Origin: Chlorops oryzae
Taxonomy: Eukaryota > Arthropoda > Insecta > Diptera > Chloropidae
DNA: 64,000 nucleotides
Reading direction: 5' to 3'
NCBI GenBank assembly: GCA_020466095.1
Contig: CM035806.1
Span: 31,882,571-31,946,570, forward strand
The position numbers and the translations under genes are program-made. This document shows, one piece after another, positions 33,483 to 47,904 of this stretch (the stretch's first letter is position 1; each line of letters opens with the position of its first letter). A model generated the notes under the pieces. That model saw only the letters and a list, made by a program, of their open reading frames with translations. It searched no databases and was not told where the DNA came from.

Positions 33483-33693
33483 TGGATTAAATAAAAAATT
33501 TTTTTTTTATTTGTTTACCATTGCAATGCTTCTATTGTACTGTACACGGATGTAATGCTGGGTATGGGTTGAAAGACATGACTAAAGCTGCTTGTTTGAT
33601 TAACTTTTCGGTTCATTAGTCGATGGTTTGAACACCATATATAATATTATTTCATAAAATTTGAATTTGAATTTACAAAAAATTTCCTTTCAT

Positions 33694-37552
<3,859 letters not shown>

Positions 37553-39476
37553 TTTGATATTAAATATTTAGAAGAAAACGAGCAACAAAAACAAAACCAC
37601 TCGACGAATTTGAATCAAACTGATTGCTTTTTTTGCGGCTCCAGATTTCCGTAGCCCAGCTATTTTTGTGCTAATGGCTTTGAAACTTTTACGACCAATT
37701 GATTGAAATTATTCTTGGACAGTTTATTATAAATGAAAAGCCGGTAACCAAAACAAAATCTCTTTTTTTTTCATTCGATTTCAATCGAAAAAAATACTAA
37801 ATAAAACGTTCATGATTATCATTCATTGAGCTTGATAAATTTTCACCTTTACTTCACAGCACAGCACAGCACAGCACAGCACATCTACAACAGGCCTCGA
37901 AAAGAAACTTAAATTAATATTTTATCAAATCAAATCAAATCCTCAAGCATTTTTCTTCTTACCTCGATAAGGGAGGAATAATTCAGCGGCTTTGAATCAA
38001 TTCCTTCGATTCCAGCCGAAATAGAAAGGACCTTATAACTGCATGGTCTGTAACCCGAATTTATGGACGCTCACCGCTGAAGAGCGCTGTATCAATAAAT
38101 TTATTTATTTTATTTTAGTTTTTTTTTTTTGGATCCAACAATAGGCTAATGAGTCATATGGTGAGGGTTCTAGTTTCTTCAGAGACTTAGGTTAATGTCT
38201 TTTGTTAGAAGAATTTCCTTACTAGTCAGCCAGGGAATAATCTTAGACTGGGCAGAATTCAAATTGAAAAGCGAAACATGTCGGATTATTTCTTTTGAAA
38301 CGTATACGTATACGCCCTGAGAACCTACCTACGTGCCTACTAGGTACTACCTACGTATACGTAACGTACAATCGTATGCTCGCAACAATACCAAATACCC
38401 TAAGTTTTTAAAGAAATAAAAATGCAGTTTTTCGCTTATAACTTTCACATTTATCATCCGATCATCGAGTTCTGTAGCTTTAAATGTTCGTTACGATTTT
38501 ATCAAAAATGAGTATGCCTAATATTGGAATAATTTGCACTGGTTGCTAAGATATGGCTCGATAAGTGAGTGAAAGTAGCTAAAAATATGTGCGAAAAATG
38601 GCCCTTCTGACCTCATACGAGCCACAATTATAGTCGTAGGGTAGAGTTGAGGCACTTAAAAATTGCGTACGGTCTCCATCTTTCCGAATTAGGTCTATTT
38701 GCTTTTATACGGTAGATAATTGAGTTATGGCCCGAAATATGGGGCAAAGTAAAGAAAATTGACTTTTTTCACATTTTGGGCCATATCTCGGAAACGCTAC
38801 TTAAATCCATCAAACCATTGACCTTTTTGGAATGCGGGGGCACTATAGTAACAAAAATTAACCAACAGAAAAAAATGGCCGATAACGCTGTAGCATTAAG
38901 TTATCAAGAATTTTTAGTGGACATATTCGAAAGGCTTTCAATTTTAAGTAGACCCACGGCAACAGCGGATCGCCTAAAGTCGTGCTTATGGTGTTTAATA
39001 GGCTTTCAGTATCTAGAGGACGGATTTTGAATAGAAAATCAAAGATGCTGAAGCAATGACTGAGAAGCAAATACTTAGAATATCGATCTCACCACCCAAG
39101 GTGCATAGAATCGCAAAGTAACACAATTGAAAAGTAACGATATAAGTATGTATGTATGTATGTATGAAGTTCTGCAATGCTCTGACCCAACCACAAATAG
39201 TTTTCTTCGTACGCGCCTGCAACCCTCCTTTGTTTTCGGGCCCGAGGGGAACCGATTATACGAGTTGAGGTTTTTTTTTTAAAAAAAAAAAGCCATCCAT
39301 AAATGTGGAAGTCCATGTAAAGCATTTAACTTTGACTTCAAATTAATTAACATTGTTATTAAACACCCAAAAAAAAAGGAAAAAGAAACAATTTTTTTTT
39401 TCTTCATAAATAATTTTAGTTTAAAAAAAAACCAAGACACGGACTAGACTCTATCGACGGAAGTAAATCTCTTAAA
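37553..39476. other. Spacer between tetraspanins B and C
   Basis: Contains CACAG and AAATC microsatellites. Phrases such as CCATATCTCGGAAACGCTAC (38764-38783) resemble the dispersed repeat at 27.06 and 46.55 kb. A block at 39180-39225 shares CAACCACAAAT...GTACGCGCCTGCAA with 1163-1213. No gene is supported. Confidence 0.35.
37856..37883. repeat. (CAGCA)n microsatellite
   Basis: Five consecutive CACAG units followed by a short run of AAATC repeats at 37925-37942. Confidence 0.7.
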
Positions 39477-41629
39477 TTAATAGGCACCCGATTTTCGTAT
39501 GCTTGATGCCAGGCAGCATGCAAAGGTGAGGGCGACCAATTCGACGAGAGCAACGACAATGCCAGCAAAACGTATGATATCGGTGTTCTTGGCCCAAAAG
39601 TCAACGAATGCGGCTCGACATCCTGGCTTTTGCGTATAAACATCAGCCGGACATGTTTCAGTCTTGCCAAGGACGCCACAGCAGGATGCCGGTACCGTTT
39701 GACCCGAATAGTCTTGGTACGAGTTGAAACCGCAACATTCGAACTATGGTGAGAGAAAGGGATGAACAAATTTTTATATAGACCTCTCCTCTCCATAAAA
39801 TAAAGATTGTTCGACTTACGCCAGCCTGTAGGGCATCCATTGGATATCCGTGTGCGTTATCGTTTTGCTCCCACGATTTTTTCACAACATCTGCCATCGT
39901 GTCCAAGAACTGTTGACGCTTGACGAAGATCCAAGTAACCAAAGCAATTTGCAAGGCGAATAGTATGAACATAAACACGGCATACTGATGGAGAGGCAAA
40001 AAATTCAAAAAAAAAAAATATTTTATAATCAATGCTTATCAATCGAATCGGTGCGAGTGACTCACCGTCGTCGTACAGCACACATTCTCCCGAATAGCTC
40101 CGCAACAGCCGAAGAATGACACAACGAAGACAATGGAGCCCAAAATAATAATTAATACGGGAATCAGTTGCGTATTGACTGCCGCATCAACTGATGAAAT
40201 TTTGCCAACACTCCTCAACATAATTGAGCCCAAGGTAATCAGAAGTATGCCACATATCTGGAATGAAGGGAAACTTCGTTAGAATCAAGAGATAAGGAAA
40301 AAAAAAAATAAAAAATAAAAAAATTAAAAGACTGCCATAAATTTTCTGTAAAACCCACTTTCGAATCGATAATACGCTCTGCTCGTCATGTCTATCTGTT
40401 AATAAATACCAAAGCAAGACCGATGATATTTACACCATATTAAATATACCTTTATGTATATAAATTTATGTTCAACTGTATGCGGGTAATTCCACGAGAT
40501 AGGGTCCCAGCCGTGACACCCGTCACAGCCGTTTTGAGAACAAATTGCTTCACTTCAGTGCTTAAATATTGTTAAAGGTTTTCAAAATTTTAAATCCTTG
40601 AGTGACCGTATTCATGGAATCGCCCATACATGTATAAATGATCATGCAGTAAAGGGTTAAAAAGTCTCCTCTTCAACCTAAAATGGCTACAATTCAAGAA
40701 AAAACTTCTTAAGCACAATCAGAATGCCTCCCCCAGAACAGTATCAAATACAAGGCAAGTTTGACTGATTAAAGTACCACCGCCCCAGAGAACACAACTA
40801 ACGCCCTCTAATCATTCATTTTCCGTGCCAAATTTGAGCACTGATAAGGAATTGCCAATTTTGAAATTTCAGTTAATGAAATTCTTTCCTTACGGTAAAT
40901 TCTTGTCAAGAAACTTTAAAAAAAAAAACCAATATTTTCTTATCGTCCTCGGATCAATTCAAAGGTTTCAAGAAAATATACTTTTCAATGGGGTCCCGTA
41001 TGGGCTTATTTGGGACCCCATGTGCTTTTGTTTCCCCCTGTTCGCTGTGCCACGCCCCATTTGGGTGATGAATCTTTCAAAGTTGAAGCAGAGCCGGCAG
41101 GTTTTGTAGTTTCAGTAGTTTCTCAGCATTGGTCATTTTCGCCGTTTGGGATTCTCCATAATTTCCTGTGATGAAGATTTAGGGGGGGTCGAATTTAATG
41201 CTGGAAATTTGGACCATTGTTTTTTTTTTATATCCTTATTCCTTTAAGGATTGAATGAAACGAAGATTTTTTATTGGCTTTGGAGCTCTTTTAAATATAC
41301 CCAGTGGCGAAATCGGAAACACTTTTGCTCGGCACGCAAGTGTGTCAAAAAATTCCGAGGCGTTGATAATAAATTTTTATTTATTCCTTCACAATATATG
41401 GGGAGCTGATGGGCCTAGGTATGATTCTGTTCTTTTTTCGTTCTACATTTTTATAGTTTTTCTCCGATAAATCCAATGTGGCTATAAACTTATTGAGCAC
41501 TTGTTCCTTCATTTTTCCTCGCTCGAAGTTTTTCTGTTTTTTTCTTTTCTGTTATCCGAAGAAACTTACCACAAATATGATATTGAAAATGTAGAGAATA
41601 TATTTCACAATATGTGCCATGCAATTCAT
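39477..41629 (-). CDS. Tetraspanin C (Tsp42E-type), four coding exons
   Basis: Exons: 41570-41629 (60 bp), 40066-40257 (192), 39820-39984 (165), 39477-39743 (267); 227 residues; all phase 0. Exon 1 [20 protein letters not shown] ends at donor GTAAGT. Exon 2 is [14 protein letters not shown] onward to [15 protein letters not shown]. Exon 3 has TM3 [18 protein letters not shown] and GYPMDALQ. The loop contains [20 protein letters not shown] and PGC, six cysteines in all. The tail is [10 protein letters not shown]. It is closest to tetraspanin A in this window (shared [17 protein letters not shown](V)CCT and NDxxHGYPM), suggesting a fairly recent pair. Confidence 0.93.
40258..41569. other. Tetraspanin C intron 1
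   Basis: 1.3-kb intron. It contains an isolated terminus of the TTAA-MITE family (GCAGTAAAGGGTTAA, about 40650) and no coding sequence. Confidence 0.4.
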
Positions 41630-43235
41630 TTTGATTGATTTATTAACGGGTTTTCTTTTATTTAAAATGTAAAAAAAAATTAATTAATTTTTGTTTTGTT
41701 TTTTGATTTATTTATTTTTTATTTCGTTCACAGAATTTGAAAATCTTGTGTCGTATCACAAAAGCAAAAGGTACCACAAATTTATGGTAACTGTTTGTTG
41801 TTCGTTTTCGATCTGTACGATTGAAATGATTTCGTTCGACTGGTTCGACTATCGAAGGACTGTCGCGTTTTAAACACTTCTGTTCCAATAGTTGAGCTTA
41901 CTCACACGCAAAAGAATTCCTCGTAAGTTGTAAAGGCCCTCTCGACGCCGAGGGGCTCGACGATAGCTCAATTCATTCAATACGATTGCCAGCAATGCCA
42001 CCAATTCCATACAGTGCCATCTTATCTTACCAACAGTGTGATAACCGATCGTTGGCAATCGGTTTTTTTTTTTTTTTTTTTTTTTTTGCTGGAGCGAGCG
42101 AACTACAAAGGTCGAATTGTAGAGAAAAGTGTAAGTACCTACATTTCCGAACCGAACAATTAAAACCCAGCACACGGGTACATTTTAAATGACTAAGAAC
42201 GGCAATTTGCCTTGCATTGATGGAATTGAATGTACCTATGTATACTCCCAATCTATGACTTGTTCAAATGGCGAAATGAGTAAGTGAAAAAAAAAATCAT
42301 CCAGAAAAACACACAAGTAGGGAACTGACAACGTGAATAACGCGATCCATGAGAAAAATTAAATAACAGGGGGCAGTCCTACTTTAATTAGTCATTGAAC
42401 CACAATAATCACAGATGAGCACGTCAATATGTAAAAAAATTTTTTTTAACAAGATTGTGCAATGATGTTTTGATTCATTGAAATTTTTTAATAAATATTG
42501 TGGACTTTTTTACAAAATCCCGGTTACTCTCTTAATTATCTTATCGAGAGAAAAATTACTCGCAATTGTTTAAGTATATGTATGTATGCATGTATAAAGG
42601 TACCTAAATAAATATATATCTTTCCCAGCCGGACTTTTTCGCATAAAGGAAAAATTCATTAATGTTTTCACCGATGATGTCAAGCGGAAAGTTAAAGTAC
42701 TTCTAAATTCTAATGACATTGTCATCGAGAAAAGGTGTTATTCATCGCAATTCGAATGGGATATCCCATGACAAAAAAGAAAACAAAAAATAAAAGAACA
42801 AAAACAAAACACAAAACCGTGTTTCATTTTCATTTCGTATCACTCCCGAACGATGACATTTTCTTGCGAAACAGGAGGTATCTACTCCAATTTCGATGAC
42901 CAACTGGTGACATGTCCTCTCATGACGGCCAATGCCGCTTGTGTGTAAATTTCATTAGAAAGTTGGTGCAGAAACAGGAGGAGTCGCGGCTCTTATGTCA
43001 TGCTGAAATCATTGATTGTTTCACCGGGACTTTTCCTGCTGGGTTTTGCTTAAATTTACTAGTCTGAGTTAATGTTCTTCATGCAAAACTGAGATTTTTG
43101 GAACTCTACAATATGAGCGATACTAAGTACATATCAAAGTAGTATATGTATAGGTCTCTGCAACTTTTTATCTTTCTCTACTCTTCCCTACCTTTTTTCA
43201 TATAAAGAACTCAGCTCTATTTTCTACTCTTCTTT
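41630..43235. other. Spacer upstream of tetraspanin C
   Basis: The first 250 bases include a minus-strand CCAGTCGAACG at about 41838 that could serve as the initiator for tetraspanin C. A 24-base poly-T run lies at 42063-42087. No gene is supported. Confidence 0.35.
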
Positions 43236-44681
43236 ACCCAAGCGACACAACTTGTCTTTAAACGGTCTTCAAGAGCGCTCAGAGACAATTTAATGAGAGT
43301 TAATGCTCTCAGAAAAGCTCTTTGAGCGCTCTTGAAGACCTTCTAAAGACTAAAAGGACGCAAAAAGGCGGGGCTTAGGGGCCTTATGAGAGTTTTTAGA
43401 GACTTGTCGAAAAATCAGTTTTGTCTCTAGGAAGTCTTTGAGAACTCTTTGAAAGATCTTTAAAACATCTTTAAGAGTTCTTTGAAAGACTGAATTATTA
43501 TGTCATCATCAGTCAGTGTGCGTGATAGGGACGCAAATATGCTCATACGTTTTATAATATACTTATATCCTATTTCTTTTTCTTTAAGAAGAAACACAAA
43601 AGTCGTCCTACATATTCAATGTTCGAAATATTTTGAACACAAAAAGACATGTTTGAAGATTATAATGTAAATAAAATTATGAAAAATTGTAATGAAATAT
43701 CTCGATTATTTCAACATAAAAATGAAAACGAAGATCAGTTCATCGGCAATATGATATATTCTACCCCACTACATTTTCACGCGCCTTTAAAATATTAATG
43801 TTTTGCAAAATTTTTTAAGTTTGAAAATCGTTATTTTTTAAATTTTCTTTCCGTTTCTTTTAAATTTTATTCTGTACATAATAGAAAACTTATTTCAGGC
43901 ATTTTCCCTTTTTAATTTGAAATCAACATTTTCATAAAACATAAAAAATGTTTTGGTTGATTGTTTAAAAGTAAACAACATGCAACTTAGACCCAAAAAA
44001 TATGGCGGATTTCCAAATATCTTTTGAAGACCCTCTGAAGAGTTAAAGGTCTCAATAATGAGCAGACAAATTTAGAGTTGCATCAGGATTTTTGGTTTCA
44101 ATCTAAATAACACCCCCGGTAAGAGTTGCATTTTTATTTTGCTTTTGTTATTTCTGTTCTCACTTGTTAATGTCAACCCTGCGTAAATGAGAAAAATGTC
44201 AAAAACAAGCAATAAAATGTAATGACTCACTATTCCCTCTCAATAAGTTTTTTATAAGAGTTTCCAAGGACGTGACGTCACTGGAAATCTCTGAAAGGTC
44301 TTTATAAACAGGAATTAAGAGGCCTACTCTCACAAAGCTCTTTAAAATGTGTTTTGAAGAGTTTTCTAAATACGAATGTGTTACCTCTTTGAAATACCAA
44401 TATGAGAGTTTCCGAAGAGTTAAAAAAAACATTATCGGAAATCGGTCTTCGGACGCTGTTCAAAGAGTTTATTGAGAGCTTTCTAAGACATCCGATTTTT
44501 TAAAGTATTCTAAAGAACGTTTGAAAGAGTTTTTTGAGACAAGATATTTTTTTAAGTTTTTATTATACTTTTCAGAGAGCTTTTCAAAGACATTAAGTTT
44601 TTCAAAGACCTTCTAAAGAGCTATTCAAAGAGTTTTATGTCTAAGAATACTCTCCAAATTTGATATCTGTGTCGCTTGGGT
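43236..44681. mobile_element. 1.45-kb TIR element with arrays of a TCTTTGAAAGAG-like motif
   Basis: Starts ACCCAAGCGACACA and ends TGTGTCGCTTGGGT (14-bp TIR). The outer 300-400 bases on each side are filled with variants of AAAGAGTTCTTTGAAAGA and GCTCTTTGAGAG in both orientations (for example 43262-43500 and 44230-44640), while the middle 700 bases are plain AT-rich sequence. No transposase. No clear target duplication. Confidence 0.7.
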
Positions 44682-44748
44682 ACTGTTTTGAATCGTGCTG
44701 TATACTTCTATTCCTTTCTTAGCCCTTCTCTACCGTTTTTGGCCCATT

Positions 44749-45110
44749 TCTACTCTACTCTACTCTACTCTACTCTACTCTACTCTACTCTACTCTACTC
44801 TACTCTACTCTACTCTACTCTACTCTACTCTACTCTACTCTACTCTACTCTACTCTACTCTACTCTACTCTACTCTACTCTACTCTACTCTACTCTACTC
44901 TACTCTACTCTACTCTACTCTACACTGCTCTACACTGCTCTACACTGATCTACACTGATCTACACTGCTCTACACTGCTCCACACTGCTCTACACTGCTC
45001 TACACTGCTCTACAACATTCTACACTGCCCTACACTTCTATACACTGCCCTACACTTCTCTACACTGCCCTGCGCTACTCTACACTTCTCTACCCAGCTC
45101 TGCAATATCC
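44749..45110. repeat. (TCTAC)n satellite grading into TCTACACTGC decamers
   Basis: About 35 perfect TACTC units to 44922, then about 19 ten-base units of the form TCTACACTG(C/A)(T/C) with increasing divergence to the right. Plus-strand STLLY-type frames are translation of the pentamer, not genes. Confidence 0.95.
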
Positions 45111-45244
45111 ATCTCGACCTTTCACCCTTCTGTGAGGCTATTAAAAAAACAAGAAAATATGCAAAAATAAGCCTCTTTCCTTAAACTAAGCTCATAAGCC
45201 CATAGCTTAGCTCCAAATTTTATAAATATCCAAAGACCCTTTAA

Positions 45245-45483
45245 CCCATTACAGATCGGCATTTTTTCTTTTTTTTCGAGTTTCGTCTTTATGATGATTT
45301 CCTGACGAAAGTTCAAAAGCAAATGTTCAAATAAAGTCAATGTTAGACGCGCCAAACATTTCTATAGAAAATAAAACTGTCAAATATGTGTCAATGTGAA
45401 TTTGTTCATGTATGAGTGAGTATTGCCCGAAAAACTGCAACGTGACAAAGTGATGCCATATGGCATCAATGTACTATAATGGG
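45245..45483. mobile_element. TTAA-flanked MITE, 239-bp copy
   Basis: TTAA-CCCATTACAGATCGGC at the left; GTACTATAATGGG-TTAA at the right. Same architecture as the copies at 13336 and 19815. Confidence 0.6.
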
Positions 45484-46029
45484 TTAAAAAGTCTCCAAAA
45501 ATTGTTTTTAAGAAATAATTTTATATTCCCTAATCAAAAAGCGTAAGTACCTATTAGCAACTACTACTACAACCACAGCCACTAATGCCTATTAAAGCTC
45601 TTCCACCTCATATCTTGACATCGCACTTCCTCTATGAATCACCGAAATGTGTTTGCGTTCAATGAAATGAAAAAAACAAACAAACAAAAACGCGACAACT
45701 CTGCGTCACTTTGCACCCAAGGCGGTTAAATATAGGTACCCAAGTACTTTTATGTTTCTCGCCTGTTATTTTGTCTGTATATATATACTATATACGAGTA
45801 CATACATACATAAGATAAATGAGCAAATAGAATCGATTTAACAATCCTCAATTTATATCTTCGCTAACTTCAAATTGCGGAAGCCCCCTTCTAATCGAAA
45901 CAGGTTTCATTAAATGACCGATTACCGAGTGAAGGAGGAACCTGTTGACAATTTCATTTTTATAGTTCAGAGAGGATTTTGCTTTAATTCCATGTAAATG
46001 TAAACAAACATTTTAGCTGTATTTCTTGG

Positions 46030-46240
46030 AAAAACTTGTGGCTCTGGGATAGCGTAGGTCTGAGGTTCGATTCCCGGCACAGGTGAAACAGAGTGTAATG
46101 TTCCAAGCCTAGTACTGGCTTTTCGATAATCGCATGTTAGGAGCACACTACAAAAAAAGACATACACTCACACAAACACAAGAAAAACTCTCGTGGTATC
46201 ACAATGGGCCCGATTAACGGCCTAAATGGCAGCTCCATCA
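46030..46240 (+). mobile_element. Diverged SINE with tRNA-like head
   Basis: GGTCTGAGGTTCGATTCCCG is a near-perfect tRNA B-box region; 120 bases later comes the shared 3' module TCGTGGTATCACAATGGGCC and a GGCAGCTCC block, as in the SINEs at 31.7 and 33.3 kb. The middle is different, so it is a separate subfamily. Confidence 0.6.
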
Positions 46241-47904
46241 ACATACATACATTGGGAGAACTTAATTAATGTAGCACTTCTCTATATATCGTTTTGCTAG
46301 CCAGTCTAGTTTATTTTCCTTAACTTATTTGCCTTTATTAAAAAACTTTCATAGAACTCGCACCGACTTGGGAGCCAGAATATGGCCAGATAGGGCAAAT
46401 AGAGGTGAAAAAATAGTTAGGCTTTTGAGACTTTTGTTATATTTTGCTACTAGATGGATTTTTTTTTGGGGTCAGTTAATAGTGCAGTTCTTTTCTCCAT
46501 ATTTAAGGCTAAAACTTTGGTATAGACAAAGAAATAAATATGAAGCGGTTTCCGAGATATAGCCATAAGTAAATGCGCAACTTAATTCTCGGCCACACTT
46601 TTCTAGATCGATTTGAAATTGACCTGTAGTTAATATATCAAAACCAAATATGGAAAAATGCTTCTTTTATGAAGCTCTTTCAAGAAATACAATGAACAAA
46701 TTTTGTTTTGCTTTGGATGACCTCAAAAATTTATCATAGGGCTATCGAGTTTAACCCAACGAATTGAACCCGATAATGAATTAAATCTGAAATCGAAATA
46801 AAGCATTAGATGGTTTTCATTTATTCACCGTTTTTTTTTTTTCAATCTGACCTTTTCAAAAGATTGCTGTTCGAGGAGCAGCGTTTCTTTCATTATTTAA
46901 TTCGTCTAGTTTCGTGACCAGGGTCCTTACTCTGTATTGGGATGCCATAGGCAATTCGATTTGCAATTGGAACGGTATTTTATAGTTTTTTCATTCGTAT
47001 AAATGATCGGAAAGGTTCGGAAATGCATTTCCAACATACCAATTCAACTAAAAAAAGAAAAGGTTAATACAAGACTTTTTAAGCCGAAGCTAGAGGTTTT
47101 GAAGTGTACTAAATTTCCCTTCATTTTGATCACTTCTCAAACTTCGTTGAACCAAGTTTGGAACTTTCCGTGCATTAAGAATAGTTGTCCGGCCAAATGC
47201 TCAAAACTTTCAACTTCGATGGAAATCCAGCCTCCATCTTGTAGTAAATAGACAAAGGCTCGTATTCATAAAGATGAGATCAGACCTTTTTCTCGAGCTT
47301 TTTTAGGCAATTGCTGGTTTGATATGCAAAAATAATAATTTCCTTATGAGTTTCAAATCAGCTATATAAGTTTTATTTCGATCGTCTCAAGTGAGAGATC
47401 TGTCTCATTTTTATGCATCCGAGCCATTGATCTTCACACAAAAGCTCAGAGTACTCGTGCCACATTTGTACCTCTGTCCACTATGTTTAGCTAAATATTT
47501 TCGCGTATGTACTAAAAATTAGAACATATCATCTCGAGTAGCATTTTGAGCTTTTATTTATACTATTTGTTATCATAAAATAATAAAATACATTTGAAAA
47601 AAGTCGTACGAAATGTTTTTGGAAAAAGTGCAAACAAAAGCAAAAAACAAAAAAAAAAAAAAAAATTAAACAAAAAAATATAATAAAAAGAAAATAATTC
47701 GATTGAAAATCCAAAAGGACGTGTAAAGCTGCTGTACATACAAACATATACACAGAATTCGATGTAGATTTGCTTCGAGTTGCTTTGACTTCGATCAAGA
47801 TGAGATTTTAGAAGAAAAACATTTCCGGTTTTTTTGTCACAATAAGTATAAAATTGTACGTCATGGAATAATGCAAATAATTCGTGTGCATTCTTCGGAG
47901 ATTA
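46241..47904. other. Spacer 3' of tetraspanin D
   Basis: Contains the inverted partner (46330-46660) of the 27-kb dispersed repeat, and A-rich runs at 47640-47700. No gene is supported. Confidence 0.35.

Larger units (their letters stand above)
30924..33693. other. Spacer between tetraspanins A and B
   Basis: Contains two SINE copies. A dispersed repeat with the block AATTTGAGGTCTATACAG or its relative ATAGACCTCAAATTGACATC occurs at 31640-31690 and 32003-32090, and a GGATCC(A)GCGACCC(C/T)GA block at 31905 and 32200. No gene is supported. Confidence 0.4.

Noticed and set aside
44676..44958. STLLY repeat proteins
   Set aside because: Translation of the TCTAC pentamer satellite.
46048..46085. 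Possible tRNA gene (GGTTCGATTCCCGGC)
   Set aside because: No acceptor-stem pairing or anticodon arm could be traced, and the shared downstream SINE module explains the B-box-like sequence.
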